Positions 29,589 to 40,004 are shown, counted from the first letter of the stretch. The stretch: 64,000 nt of DNA from Rheinheimera sp. MMS21-TC3 (GCF_032229285.1 NZ_CP135084.1:248001-312000), one strand, 5' to 3'. Numbers and translations: made by a program. The notes: a model not told the origin generated them from the sequence alone.

Positions 29589-30398
29589 GTGGCAGAAAGG
29601 AAAGTCTGGGCACGCGAGTTACAGGTGCAGTATGACGCAAGCGTTGTAAAGTGCTGTGATGTAGTCGGCATCAGCCGTACTGCATACTATTACGAGCCGA
29701 AATTGAACGATGATGATGAAATCATTGATGCCTTGAATGCGTTAATTGAAAGACATCATCGTTGGGGGTTCCCAAAATGCTTCAAATGCCTTCGTAAGCT
29801 AGGCCACCGCTGGAACCACAAGCGTGTTTATCGCGTTTATACTGAGCTAAAACTGAACCTGCGTCGCAAAGGTAAAAAACGATTACCCAACCGCAATCCA
29901 GAGCCGTTAGCTGCACCAAATGCACTTGGGAAGTCTTGGTCAATGGACTTTATGAGCGACAGTTTGCACAACAAAGTCAGGTTCCGAACATTTAACGTTA
30001 TTGATGACTTCAATCGCGAAGTTTTAGGTATCGATATTGCGACCAGCATGCCGTCATTGCGCGTCATACGCTATCTTGACCAACTTGCTGAATGGCACGG
30101 TTACCCTGAGAAAATACGGGTTGATAATGGCAGCGAGTTCACTTCAGAAGTGTTTGTAAATTGGGCAAAAGCACACGACATTATGATTGACTACATCAAG
30201 CCTGGTTGCCCATACCAGAACGCATACATTGAACGGTTTAACCGAACGTATCGCGACGATGTACTCGACTGCTACATATTCAACAACCTGAACGAAGTGA
30301 AGCAAATAACCGAAGATTGGATTGAGCTATATAACAACGAACGACCGCACGACTCACTCAATGACATGACACCATTTGAGTACCGAAATGCGGCGTAA
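29589..30398 (+). CDS. IS3-family transposase OrfB (DDE integrase core), read by -1 frameshift
   Basis: About 269 residues from the GTG at 29589, but more likely made only as an OrfAB fusion by slippage at 29571-29577. The rve catalytic domain has all three acidic residues: D in SMDFMSD, D in RVDNGSEF, and E in AYIERFNRTYR, the last two in D(35)E spacing. The pattern FRTFNVIDDFNREVL is typical of the IS407/IS51-like branch. No inactivating change is visible. Confidence 0.93.
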   Translation: MAERKVWARELQVQYDASVVKCCDVVGISRTAYYYEPKLNDDDEIIDALNALIERHHRWGFPKCFKCLRKLGHRWNHKRVYRVYTELKLNLRRKGKKRLPNRNPEPLAAPNALGKSWSMDFMSDSLHNKVRFRTFNVIDDFNREVLGIDIATSMPSLRVIRYLDQLAEWHGYPEKIRVDNGSEFTSEVFVNWAKAHDIMIDYIKPGCPYQNAYIERFNRTYRDDVLDCYIFNNLNEVKQITEDWIELYNNERPHDSLNDMTPFEYRNAA

Positions 30399-30488
30399 AT
30401 TCTCTACGAGATGACTGTGTTATAAATGGGATATTTACAATACCATGCTTTCTTGTGTGAATTATTTGAATTATTTTATCTAAATAAC

Positions 30489-30660
30489 CTAATCTTTATT
30501 TTTCAATAGAGCGTCTTCAGCTAAACTCATCTGCATACCTTTGGAATATTGCTCTGACGTATCCACAAGTTTTTTAAAATCCTTCAAAGACTGTATCGCA
30601 TCTATTGCATCCTGAACTGCAATAATCGCTGAGTTACAGCATCCATTGCTATCTGAGATT
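30489..30660 (-). pseudogene. Unrecognised coding remnant
   Basis: An open minus-strand frame of about 55 codons without a start, ending at a stop at 30489-30491 and containing AIIAVQDAIDAIQSLKD. It lies between the IS right end and the HsdR-like fragment. I do not recognise the family. It may be the 3' end of a gene cut by deletion. Part of the otherwise gene-free stretch 30440-30812. Confidence 0.3.
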
Positions 30661-30664
30661 CAGA

Positions 30665-30811
30665 TTAAGCGTAATACTCACGCTCTGCACTATGCAGTAA
30701 TCCTTTAGCGGCCACTGCCGGTGCCAGTAATGCGCCTGGTACATAGCTCCAACCCTGCTTCATTAATTGGTCAATGGCGGGTTGTTCTACTTTGACTTCT
30801 TCATCCTGAAA
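30665..30811 (-). pseudogene. Fragment resembling the N-terminus of a type I restriction enzyme HsdR
   Basis: Minus-strand reading gives VEQPAIDQLMKQGWSYVPG, then LLAP and AEREYYA before a stop at 30665-30667. The pattern V/E-Q-P-x-x-x-x-L-x-x-x-G-W-x-Y-x-x-G..LAP..ERE is typical of HsdR N-termini. It is cut on its 5' side by the truncated IS that begins at about 30813, and a stop follows after about 48 codons, so it cannot be functional. No hsdM or hsdS is in the window. Confidence 0.45.
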
Positions 30812-30812
30812 C

Positions 30813-31661
30813 GTGCAAGAAGGCTACCCAGTGAGTTTATGCTGCAAGGCATTGGGGCTGAGTCGCTCAGGCTATTACGCTTGGGAGCAACGTCCTTCCA
30901 AGCTTATTAGCGCAGATACACTGAGGCTTTATCGCAAGGCGAAACAGCTTTTTGCAGAAAGTCGTAACAGTCTTAGCAGCCGTGAGCTCATGAAAGCGCT
31001 GCGCCAACAGGGGTTCGTTGTCGGTCGTCATAAAACGCGAACTATCATGCGTAAGCTAGGCCTGGTGGTACGCCAGCGCGTGGCTTACAAAGTAACGACT
31101 AAGCGTGATGAGCGCCACTTGGCGGCACCTAATCTAGTTAATATGAACTTTAACCCAGCCCAAGCTAATCAAGTATGGGCTGGTGATATTACCTATTTAA
31201 GAACTGGGCAAGGTTGGATGTATTTAAGCGTTGTTATGGATTTGTATTCTCGCCGAATCGTTGGCTGGTCTATTAACAAACGTATGACAACTGATCTTGT
31301 TTTGCAGTCGGTTAAGCAAGCCTATTGGCTTAGAAAACATCCAAAAGGTGTTATTTTCCATAGTGACCGTGGCTCTCAGTACACCAGTAAAAAGTTAAAA
31401 AGCTCGCTAACTAAGCTAGGTATAAAACAGTCGATGGGTGATGTTGGGGCTTGCTGGGATAATGCCGTTGTTGAACGCTTTTTTGGAAGCTTAAAACACG
31501 ACTGGATACTCAAAGCTCAACACGCAACTTACGAGTCTATGGCAGCTGATGTAGCTGCTTATATGAAGTATTACAACCTAAAAAGACTGCATACGTCTAA
31601 TGGTGATATGACTCCGGTTGAGTATGAAAATTATCAATTAAACGTGTCCACTTGGGCTTGA
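30813..31661 (+). pseudogene. IS3-group element truncated on the left: orfB transposase without orfA
   Basis: 282 codons open from a GTG. The N-terminal helical part (YPVSLCCKALGLSRSGYYAW) and rve core are intact: D in AGDITYL, D in HSDRGSQY, E in NAVVERFFGSLK. OrfA and the left inverted repeat are missing; similarity to the second copy at 38410 onward begins at about 30815, next to the HsdR remnant. The right end AACGTGTCCA (31641-31650) mirrors the TGGACAC left end of the second copy, so the orfB stop seems to lie just outside the repeat. Without orfA the copy is probably not autonomous. Confidence 0.8.
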
Positions 31662-31666
31662 CCAGT

Positions 31667-31722
31667 ACACCTCAATAAGAGACAGTAGAAGCCGCCTAGT
31701 TTGAGATGAGTTATGCATCAGA
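31667..31722 (+). repeat. Left-end remnant of a second copy of the same IS type
   Basis: ACACCTCAATAAGAGACA and the following bases to ATGCATCAG align closely to 38047-38100, the left end and orfA start of the IS copy at 38043, with a few substitutions. Here the similarity stops right after the orfA start. It sits about 15 bp after the right end of the truncated copy, giving a right-end/left-end junction. 31723-31876 holds no gene. Confidence 0.6.
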
Positions 31723-31876
31723 GCAAACTCGTTGAATGAAAAATAAGGTCAAGAAGGCTTGGAAAACAAAATAAAAACTAGACAATAGTGCCTGTGTTTT
31801 GCTATTTTCTGCCCCCATTTTCTAGCGATTTTGTCGTTAGGGCTTAAAGCAAGACCAATTCCTGTTCGTGGTGGCC

Positions 31877-34789
31877 ATGTCTTTATTTCTGTTATTGCTT
31901 GTTCCTTTTCTGGGTGTGGCGGTTGCCAGCACCTTTCCTGTGTATTCCCGTAATTTAGCGGCTTGGTTTGCGGCCGCCGTGGCCTTGGTGGGGGTGGCGC
32001 TGACCTTAGCGCATTACCCTATGGTGGTCGAAGCCGGTGTGGTGCGTTATCAGTTGGACTGGATGCCAGACTATGGCTTAAACCTTGTGCTGCGTATGGA
32101 TGGCTTGGTGTGGCTGTTTAGCTTGCTGATTCAGGGCATGTGCCTGCTGGTGGTGCTTTATGCCCGTTATTACATGTCCGAGCAAGACCCTGTACCGCGT
32201 TTTTTTGCCTTTTTGCTGGCCTTTATGGCGGCCATGCAGGGCTTGGTGTTATCCGGTAATTTGATTCAGCTGGTGGTGTTTTGGGAGCTGACCAGCTTGG
32301 TTTCTTTCTTGTTGATTGGCTATTGGCACCATCGCCGCGATGCTCGCCGAGGCGCGCGCATGGCGCTGACGGTGACGGCGGCGGGTGGCTTGTGTTTGTT
32401 GCTGGGCATGGTGTTGCTGGGGCTGGCGGTGGGCAGTTGGGATGTTGACCAAGTGCTGGCTGCGGGCGATACGGTGCGCCAGCACCCCTGGTATTTACTG
32501 ATTTTATTGCTGGTGGCGCTGGGCGCTTTTACCAAAAGCGCGCAGTTTCCTTTCCATTTTTGGTTGCCGCACGCGATGGCTGCGCCCACGCCTGTGTCGG
32601 CGTATTTGCACTCGGCCACTCTGGTGAAAGCGGGGATTTTCCTGCTGATTTTGCTGTGGCCTGTGCTGTCGGGTACGCAGGAATGGCTGTGGCTGGTGGG
32701 AGGCGCAGGCGTCTGTACCTTCTTGCTGGGTTCGTTCTCGGCGATTTTCCAAAAAGATATGAAAGGACTGTTGGCCTATTCCACCATCAGTCATCTCGGA
32801 TTGATTGTATTTTTGCTCGGTTTATCAACACCTTTGGCGATGGTGGCGGCGATTTTCCATGTGCTCAACCATGCCACCTTTAAGGCGTCGCTGTTTATGG
32901 CGGTGGGCATTGTTGACCATGAATGCGGCACACGCGATATGGGGCGTCTGCGCGGTTTGGCTAAGGCCATGCCTTATACCGCTGTGTTGGCGATTGTGGC
33001 CAGTGCGGCGATGGCTGGGGTGCCGCTGCTGAACGGCTTTATTTCTAAGGAAATGTTTTTTGCAGAGACCTTAACTGCGGGGGTACGAGCCTTTGATTGG
33101 ATGAGTGGTGCCGCATTGATTATGGGCATTTTTAGTGTGGTGTATGCGCTGCGCTTTATTCAGGTGTTTTTTGGCAAGCTCGCAACAGATTTACCGCGCG
33201 AGCCACATGAAGCTCCCCGTTGGATGCGTATTCCAGTCGAGTTTCTCGTTATTTCTTGCTTGATTGTGGGTATGGTGCCTGCTTTCAGTATTGGCATGTT
33301 GCTCGATCAAGCGGTGCGCTCGGTGCTGCATGAGCAAACCCCTGTGTATGACCTTGCACTTTGGCATGGTTTTAATCTGCCGCTGTTAATGAGCTGTTTG
33401 GCATTGGTGCTGGGGCTGATTTTGTTTGTGTTGCTGTGGCGTTATGCCGATTTGCGTCAGATCAACAAAACTCCAGTGCTGTCGCGTTTAAACGGCAAGG
33501 CCATGTTTGAAAGCTTTATGCTGAACTTGGTCAATTTGGCAAATGAGTTAGAGCGTCTGTTTGGCACTCGTCGAATTCAAGTGCAAATCTTCTGGCTATT
33601 ACTGGTTGGTTTGTTCGCTATGCTGCTGATACTGAAGGTATTGCCTGAAATGGCTTGGCCAGCTTATCAAACGCCATTAGATATAAGCTTTGTCATGGTG
33701 TGGTTATTAGGCACTGTTTGTGCGGTGGCCGCGGCTTGGAAGGCTAAGTTTCATCGTTTGGTGGCCTTGATGCTAGTCGGTGGTGTCGGTGTAGCGACTA
33801 GCTTAACTTTTTTGTGGTTATCTGCTCCAGATCTAGCCTTAACACAATTAGTGGTCGAGACGGTGACGATAGTGTTGCTGTTGTTAGGCCTGCGTTGGTT
33901 GCCGCCACGTATTGTACACATCAATCCACACCGAGATTTGACGGCTAAGTTGCGCCGTGGTCGTGACTTTCTTTTGGCTACCACAGCGGGTTTAACCATG
34001 GCCGTGATGAGCTACGCGGTGATGATGAAGCCGGGTAGTCGTACGTTAAGCGATTTTTATCTGAGTAATGCTTTGCCTGGTGGTGGTGGCACTAACGTCG
34101 TGAACGTTCTATTGGTCGATTTTCGTAGCTTCGATACGCTCGGTGAAATTACTGTACTCAGTATTGTGGCATTAACGGTATTTGCCTTGCTACGCCGTTT
34201 TCGTCCCGCGCCAGAAAGCACCGTGCCGCCCATGCAACAAAGTAATCCGCAAGATCCGGCCAGCCAGCAAAGTTTGTCCGAGCAGCTAGAGCGCGGCTAC
34301 TTATGGATTCCTAGTGTGTATTTGCAGTGGTTGCTGCCGCTTATTATGGCGGTGGCGGTTTATATCTTTATGCGAGGTCATAATTTGCCCGGTGGCGGCT
34401 TTATTGCGGGTTTAATCTTGGCCAGCGCTTTAATTGCTCAATATATGCTCGGTGGTACGTTGTGGATGGAACAGCATTTCCGTCTACGTTTGTTGTACTG
34501 GATTAGCAGTGGCCTTTTGTTAGCACTTTTTACGGGTATGGGGGCCTGGCTCTTCGGCTATCCATTGCTCACGACTCATACCGCGCACATGGTCTTGCCA
34601 CTGTTGGGTGAAATACATCTGCCAACGGCATTCTTCTTTGATTTAGGTGTGTTTGCGACGGTGGTCGGTACGACCATGCTCATTTTGGTGGGTTTGGCGC
34701 ACCAATCGTTGCGCACTTTACGCCCAGACCAAGACGAGCAAGCAAGCCTTAGTGTGTTAAAACATTTACGTGAACGAGGACTGCGCTAA
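31877..34789 (+). CDS. mrpA: Mrp-type Na+/H+ antiporter subunit A fused to B
   Basis: 970 residues. The N-terminal 500 residues are NuoL/ND5-like with some 14-16 helices (GNLIQLVVFWELTSLVSFLLIGYW region, HSATLVKAG, KDMKGLLAYSTISHLG core). The middle carries MrpA-specific helices (TLSDFYL.NALPGGGGTNVVNVLLVDFR), and the last 150 residues are the MrpB domain (MRGHNLPGGGFIAGL). MrpAB fusions occur in proteobacteria. The ATG at 31877 is favoured over an upstream GTG at 31868. The gene starts a six-gene operon, is visibly richer in G+C than the flanks and was probably acquired horizontally. Confidence 0.95.
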   Translation: MSLFLLLLVPFLGVAVASTFPVYSRNLAAWFAAAVALVGVALTLAHYPMVVEAGVVRYQLDWMPDYGLNLVLRMDGLVWLFSLLIQGMCLLVVLYARYYMSEQDPVPRFFAFLLAFMAAMQGLVLSGNLIQLVVFWELTSLVSFLLIGYWHHRRDARRGARMALTVTAAGGLCLLLGMVLLGLAVGSWDVDQVLAAGDTVRQHPWYLLILLLVALGAFTKSAQFPFHFWLPHAMAAPTPVSAYLHSATLVKAGIFLLILLWPVLSGTQEWLWLVGGAGVCTFLLGSFSAIFQKDMKGLLAYSTISHLGLIVFLLGLSTPLAMVAAIFHVLNHATFKASLFMAVGIVDHECGTRDMGRLRGLAKAMPYTAVLAIVASAAMAGVPLLNGFISKEMFFAETLTAGVRAFDWMSGAALIMGIFSVVYALRFIQVFFGKLATDLPREPHEAPRWMRIPVEFLVISCLIVGMVPAFSIGMLLDQAVRSVLHEQTPVYDLALWHGFNLPLLMSCLALVLGLILFVLLWRYADLRQINKTPVLSRLNGKAMFESFMLNLVNLANELERLFGTRRIQVQIFWLLLVGLFAMLLILKVLPEMAWPAYQTPLDISFVMVWLLGTVCAVAAAWKAKFHRLVALMLVGGVGVATSLTFLWLSAPDLALTQLVVETVTIVLLLLGLRWLPPRIVHINPHRDLTAKLRRGRDFLLATTAGLTMAVMSYAVMMKPGSRTLSDFYLSNALPGGGGTNVVNVLLVDFRSFDTLGEITVLSIVALTVFALLRRFRPAPESTVPPMQQSNPQDPASQQSLSEQLERGYLWIPSVYLQWLLPLIMAVAVYIFMRGHNLPGGGFIAGLILASALIAQYMLGGTLWMEQHFRLRLLYWISSGLLLALFTGMGAWLFGYPLLTTHTAHMVLPLLGEIHLPTAFFFDLGVFATVVGTTMLILVGLAHQSLRTLRPDQDEQASLSVLKHLRERGLR

Positions 34790-35136
34790 TGGAGCTCTTG
34801 TTAGCCGGTGTCATCGGTATTTTATTTACTGCAGGTATTTGGTTGATACTGCGCCCACGAAGTTTTCAAGTGATTATGGGGCTCATGCTGCTGTCCTATG
34901 CCGTAAACTTATTACTCTTTGTGAGTGGCCAACTATGGCAAGACATGCCGCCCATTGTAAACGATGATCAAGCCGTCGATCCCAGTCTGTATGCCGACCC
35001 AGTGCCACAAGCACTGGCATTGACCGCTATTGTGATTGGTTTTGCCACCACAGCGTTGTATCTGGTAGTGCTGCTTGCTTCACGCGGCTTAACCGGTACT
35101 GACCATGTGGATGGTAATGAACAGGAGGAAGAATGA
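34789..35136 (+). CDS. mrpC: Mrp antiporter subunit C (NuoK-like)
   Basis: 115 residues with three membrane helices in the NuoK pattern (GIYLILRPRSFQVIMGLMLLSYAVNLLLF type sequence, then ALALTAIVIGFATTALYL). It overlaps the mrpA stop by one base and mrpD by four, so the subunits are translationally coupled. Hydrophilic loop between helices 2 and 3 is somewhat long (about 25 residues). Confidence 0.95.
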   Translation: MELLLAGVIGILFTAGIWLILRPRSFQVIMGLMLLSYAVNLLLFVSGQLWQDMPPIVNDDQAVDPSLYADPVPQALALTAIVIGFATTALYLVVLLASRGLTGTDHVDGNEQEEE

Positions 35137-36716
35137 TGCCGTGGTTTGAACACCTGATCACTATGCCTGTGGTGTTACCGCTGCTGTTTGGCGCGTTGCT
35201 GATGATGTTTAATGAGCGCAATCACCGCGTTAAGTTCTGGTTAAATATGTCGGCTGTCACAGGTCTGTTAGGCGTTGCGGTTGTGCTATTGGTGACCGTT
35301 GATACACATCCTGATGCTACGCTGAACTATCAAGCTGCTAACTGGCGAGCCCCTTTTGGTATTAGTTTGGTGGTTGACCGTTTGAGTGCGTTAATGCTGG
35401 TGTTGGTCGCGGCGGTTGCCTTGGCTGCTCTATGTTTCTCCTACCAACGCTGGATGAAAGCTGGCGCTCGTTACCATTCGTTATTCTTGTTTTTGCTAAT
35501 GGGCATGAATGGCGCATTAATTACCGGCGACTTGTTTAATCTCTTTGTGTTTTTTGAGGTGATGCTGGCGGCTTCTTATGGCTTATTGCTGCACGGTAAA
35601 AATAAAATTCGGGTGCGGGCTGGTATGAATTTTATTGCCTTGAATCTGGTTGCCGCGTTGTTTTTTTTAATTGGCATTGCCTTAGTGTATTCAGCTACTG
35701 GCTCATTAAACTTGGCTGATTTGGCGGTAAAAAGTAGCCTAATCACGGGGGCCGATAAAGCCTTATTTGATACTGGCTTGGTGGTGATGGCCGTGGCCTT
35801 TTTAGCGAAAAGTGGTATTTGGCCATTGGGTTTCTGGATGCCCAGTGCTTACAGCGCGGCAGCCCCCCCGGTGGCCGCCTTACTGACTTTAGTGACTAAA
35901 ATGGGCGTTTATGTGCTGTATCGCTTATGGCCTTTTGTTGCCGCGGATAACAATAGTGATTGGATCGCCTTAGGTGGGCAATGCTTATTCTGGGCGGGGG
36001 TCATAACTATGCTGTATGCCAGTTTTGGCTTGCTGGCCAGTCGCGATTCTCGCCGTTTGGCTAGCTATAGCGCCATGCTTTCGTCCGGTATTTTGGTTGC
36101 CTTATTGGGATTTGGTGAATATAGCCTTGCGTCAGCAGCTTTATTTTATCTGGCTAGCTCAGCGTTGGCAGTGGCAGCCTTTATGTTGTTACTAGAGCTG
36201 ACCGATCGTTTGTATTCGCCACTATCTATTGCGCGGGCTACTGCTTTAAAAAGCTTGGACGAAGACGATGAAGACGATGAAACCCACGGGGTGGCCATTC
36301 CAGCGGCTTTGGCCTTTTTAGGACTGAGTTTTATGGGCTGCGCCTTAGTGCTAGCGGGTATGCCACCTTTATCGGGTTTTGTGGCTAAGTTCGGCATGCT
36401 TACCAATTTGCTGGCCGTATGGGAAAGCTTACCTAGATTAAACACCATAATATTTATCTCGATGTTGTTGGTATCTGGTGGCTTTGCCATTATCGCTTTG
36501 ATGCGCTTAGGCGTAAAAGCCTTTTGGTCGAACCCAACCCCCGAGCCGCCAAGGTTATCCCTCTCCGAAACAACACCGATTTTATGGTTGTTGAGCCTAT
36601 GTGTATTGATGGCCGTGCTGGCTGGACCTGTACGTGGCTATATGGATCGTACAGGGGCAGATTTATTTAGCCAGAGTAGCGTAGCGGTGGCCACAGTGAC
36701 AGGAGAGGGAATATGA
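35133..36716 (+). CDS. mrpD: Mrp antiporter subunit D (NuoN/NuoM-like)
   Basis: 527 residues, about 14 membrane helices. The conserved glutamate helix (FNLFVFFEVMLAASYGLL) and the lysine helix (AFLAKSGIWPLGFWMPSAYSAAAPPV core) of the proton-pumping antiporter fold are present. An acidic loop DEDDEDDE at about 376-383 is unusual. The start is ATG 35133 in the ATGATG after mrpC; the second ATG is also possible. Confidence 0.95.
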   Translation: MMPWFEHLITMPVVLPLLFGALLMMFNERNHRVKFWLNMSAVTGLLGVAVVLLVTVDTHPDATLNYQAANWRAPFGISLVVDRLSALMLVLVAAVALAALCFSYQRWMKAGARYHSLFLFLLMGMNGALITGDLFNLFVFFEVMLAASYGLLLHGKNKIRVRAGMNFIALNLVAALFFLIGIALVYSATGSLNLADLAVKSSLITGADKALFDTGLVVMAVAFLAKSGIWPLGFWMPSAYSAAAPPVAALLTLVTKMGVYVLYRLWPFVAADNNSDWIALGGQCLFWAGVITMLYASFGLLASRDSRRLASYSAMLSSGILVALLGFGEYSLASAALFYLASSALAVAAFMLLLELTDRLYSPLSIARATALKSLDEDDEDDETHGVAIPAALAFLGLSFMGCALVLAGMPPLSGFVAKFGMLTNLLAVWESLPRLNTIIFISMLLVSGGFAIIALMRLGVKAFWSNPTPEPPRLSLSETTPILWLLSLCVLMAVLAGPVRGYMDRTGADLFSQSSVAVATVTGEGI

Positions 36717-37216
36717 ACAAACTTCTACCACAGCCGTTTTTATCCGCCGTATTGTTGGTGGTGTGGCTGCTGCTAAATCAAAGCGTTGAGCTGTCACATT
36801 GGATACTCGGAGGGTTGGTTGCTTGGTTCATTCCTTTGTGGGTTCAACCTTTGTTGCTGCATCGTCTACGTATTCATAAGCCTTGGGTTTTAATACGTTT
36901 ACTGGGCTGGTCATTGGTTGAGATTGTGCGCTCGGCGCTCGCGGTGAGCAGCATTATTTTGTTTAAGCGCAGTAAAAATGTACATAGCGAATTTATTCGC
37001 ATCCCTTTAGATATGCGCGATCCGCATGGTTTGGCGATGCTGTCTTGTTTAATTAACTGCACCCCCGGCACAGTGTGGGTGGATATTGTCGATAACCACG
37101 AACTGCTGCTGCATGTGTTTGATTTGCAAGATGAAGCGTGGTGGGTAAACACGATTAAAAGCCGTTACGAACAGCCGCTAATGGAGGTTTTTGAAGGGGT
37201 GACAACATGCTCGTGA
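36713..37216 (+). CDS. mrpE: Mrp antiporter subunit E
   Basis: 167 residues: two N-terminal membrane helices and a cytosolic C-terminal domain with ALAVSSIILF, then the MrpE segment FIRIPLDMRDPHGLAMLSCLINCTPGTVW (core: LINCTPGTVWVDI). Overlaps mrpD by four bases and mrpF by ten. Confidence 0.93.
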   Translation: MNKLLPQPFLSAVLLVVWLLLNQSVELSHWILGGLVAWFIPLWVQPLLLHRLRIHKPWVLIRLLGWSLVEIVRSALAVSSIILFKRSKNVHSEFIRIPLDMRDPHGLAMLSCLINCTPGTVWVDIVDNHELLLHVFDLQDEAWWVNTIKSRYEQPLMEVFEGVTTCS

Positions 37217-37485
37217 TATTAAGTTATGCTTTAACCGCTTCTCTAATTATGGTGGCACTAGCAATATTATTATGTGGTGCTCGCTTGCTGCTTGGCCCGA
37301 CTGCGCAAGACCGTATGCTGGCACTCGATACCCTTTGGGTATGCGCCATAATCCTAGTGCTATTAGTCGGGATTCGCGTGGGGAATAGCCTGTATTTTGA
37401 ATTAGCTTTATTGATTGCCTTGCTTGGTTTTGTCTCCACTATGGCGTTGGCAAAGTTTTTAATGCGTGGGGAGAGTATCGAATGA
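37207..37485 (+). CDS. mrpF: Mrp antiporter subunit F
   Basis: 92 residues with three helices and the MrpF hallmark RLLLGPTAQDRMLALDTL. Overlaps mrpG by four bases. Confidence 0.93.
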   Translation: MLVILSYALTASLIMVALAILLCGARLLLGPTAQDRMLALDTLWVCAIILVLLVGIRVGNSLYFELALLIALLGFVSTMALAKFLMRGESIE

Positions 37486-37796
37486 TGCAGGCTGAACAAT
37501 TACCGTTGTGGTTAGGCATTCCTGTCGCAATTCTATTATTGTTCGGTGGCCTGTTCACACTAATTGGTGCATTAGGCTTGTACCGATTACCAGATTTTTA
37601 TCAACGTATTCACGGCCCTGCCGTGGTGGTGACGCTGGGCTTAGGCTGTGTGCTGATTGCCTCAATGGGGCTATTTAGCTATTGGCAAAGTCGTCTCGTG
37701 GTGCATGAACTGCTGATTACTTTATTTGCCTTTATGAGCGCACCCGTTAGCGCGATGTTGATGATGCGGGTGGCGGTGTATCGGCGTAAGAAGTAG
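37482..37796 (+). CDS. mrpG: Mrp antiporter subunit G
   Basis: 104 residues with three helices and the MrpG pattern GALGLYRLPDFYQRIHGPA. Last gene of the operon. With A to F it makes up all Mrp subunits, so a complete multisubunit Na+(or K+)/H+ antiporter for pH and salt homeostasis is encoded. No clear terminator follows. Confidence 0.93.
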   Translation: MMQAEQLPLWLGIPVAILLLFGGLFTLIGALGLYRLPDFYQRIHGPAVVVTLGLGCVLIASMGLFSYWQSRLVVHELLITLFAFMSAPVSAMLMMRVAVYRRKK

Positions 37797-37835
37797 AGTC
37801 TGGCGTCGAGGGTTGAGCAATACTGTGGTTTGTAT

Positions 37836-38042
37836 TTACGCCGATGTTGATTGCAGTTTTTTAGCGGTTGGCCGCGTCCAAATATAAAGCGCGCCTAAGC
37901 TCATGCCGATAGCAGTGTAAACGACCGAAGGCGTGTGGTTGACGGTTAAATACAAAAAAGTTAAACACAGTGTCATCGATACACTGGAGGCGATTTTATA
38001 GCGCAGTGCAATACTGCGGTGTTTGTTCTGGTCTAATTCAAA
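37836..38042 (-). pseudogene. Small membrane-protein gene, 5' end removed by IS insertion
   Basis: The last 68 codons of a minus-strand gene with two hydrophobic helices (ASSVSMTLCLTFLYLTV and VVYTAIGMSLGALYIW), ending KKLQSTSA. The open frame continues to 38093, but codons upstream of 38042 lie in the IS left end (TGGACAC starts at 38043), so that start is not native. It is convergent with mrpG and G+C-rich like the operon, and it likely travelled with it. The family is not recognised. Confidence 0.5.
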
Positions 38043-38348
38043 TGGACACTTCAATAAGAGACAATAGAAGCTGTCTAGCTTGAGGTGAATCATGAATCAG
38101 AAACGTAAATATAAAACCTACTCAAAAGAGTTCAAAGAAGAAGCGGTAGCCCTAGTAACCGATCAAGGCTATAGCGTTGCCGAAGCCGCTGAAGCGGTTG
38201 GGGTTAACCCCAATCAAATTTATAAATGGAAAGATCATTTAGAAGCACAAGCCAGCGGCGTTGCTTTAAGTGATAACGAACGTGCAGAGCTTATTAAGCT
38301 TCGTGCTGAAAACAAACGCTTAAAGATGGAAAAAGACATCTTAAAAAA

Positions 38349-39458
<1,110 letters not shown>

Positions 39459-39508
39459 AGTTCCAGTTTCTCAAGTTATTGAGTCTCTGGCAAACACGGG
39501 GCGATTCA

Positions 39509-40003
39509 ATTTTTGGCGAGCCGGGTTTTCGATTTGGTGAGCTTTTCCTCCAGTAGGTACTTGCGGAACCCTTCCAGGAACGGCTTATCAATCTCCTCAA
39601 AGGTGAGCTCAGCTCTGCCGTGGTAGTTTCTGAGGTGCTTACCTGCCGAGATCCAGATTGAATAATTAGAAGCGCTTCCAGACTCTTTGGTCGAGGTTAA
39701 TTGGTCATAGTAGTCAAAAAAGCTTGAGGCCAGTTTCACTCGATCTTCAAGCTGGAATTTATTGGCATGTGATTCAACAAGGCGTGCAGATCTTGCAGCT
39801 TCGGCCTGGCGCATCATTTCCTTGTTGTGTTGCCGTTCAGCCTGAGTCTTGGGGTTGTGATACACGTACAGCTCAAGAGGCTCGTAATCCCGCTTAGGCC
39901 GCTTCTTTCCGTCCTCCCCTTCGACCACACCGTAGTAGTACACCAGGCGAAGCTGCTGTAGCCCCTTCGAGTTGGGGTTCCGCTTGTTAACAGATACCTT
40001 CAT
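39509..40003 (-). pseudogene. Tyrosine recombinase/integrase, N-terminal part only
   Basis: About 165 codons. An arm-type DNA-binding beta domain (KGLQQLRLVYYYGVVEG) and a SAM-like core-binding helical domain (SIWISAGKHLRNYHG, FLEGFRKYLLEE) match the architecture of Arm-DNA-bind_5/phage_int_SAM integrases. The catalytic domain (R..HxxR..Y) is gone, cut by the IS at 39508. The last few codons (RLAKN) fall at the junction. It starts 203 bp from the mnmE 3' end and is preceded by mirrored GGAGCAA/GGGATCAA motifs. Confidence 0.75.
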
Positions 40004-40004
40004 G

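Larger units (their letters stand above)
29252..30439 (+). mobile_element. IS3-family insertion sequence, IS407-like, apparently complete
   Basis: The ends are related inverted repeats of about 40 bp: left from TGTAACTACCCCG at 29252 and right, read in reverse complement, TGTAAATATCCCA ending at 30439; both arms share a CTCGTAGA segment. Between them are orfA and orfB in overlapping frames with an A-AAA-AAG slippery site at 29571-29577. Length 1188 bp. No clear target duplication was seen (AACA on the left, ATAC on the right), so it may have moved with its flanks or suffered rearrangement. Confidence 0.8.

Noticed and set aside
31877..36716. Complex I (nuo) subunits
   Set aside because: NuoL/K/N-like proteins are present, but the MrpB domain, mrpE, mrpF and mrpG and absence of nuo catalytic genes show an Mrp antiporter.
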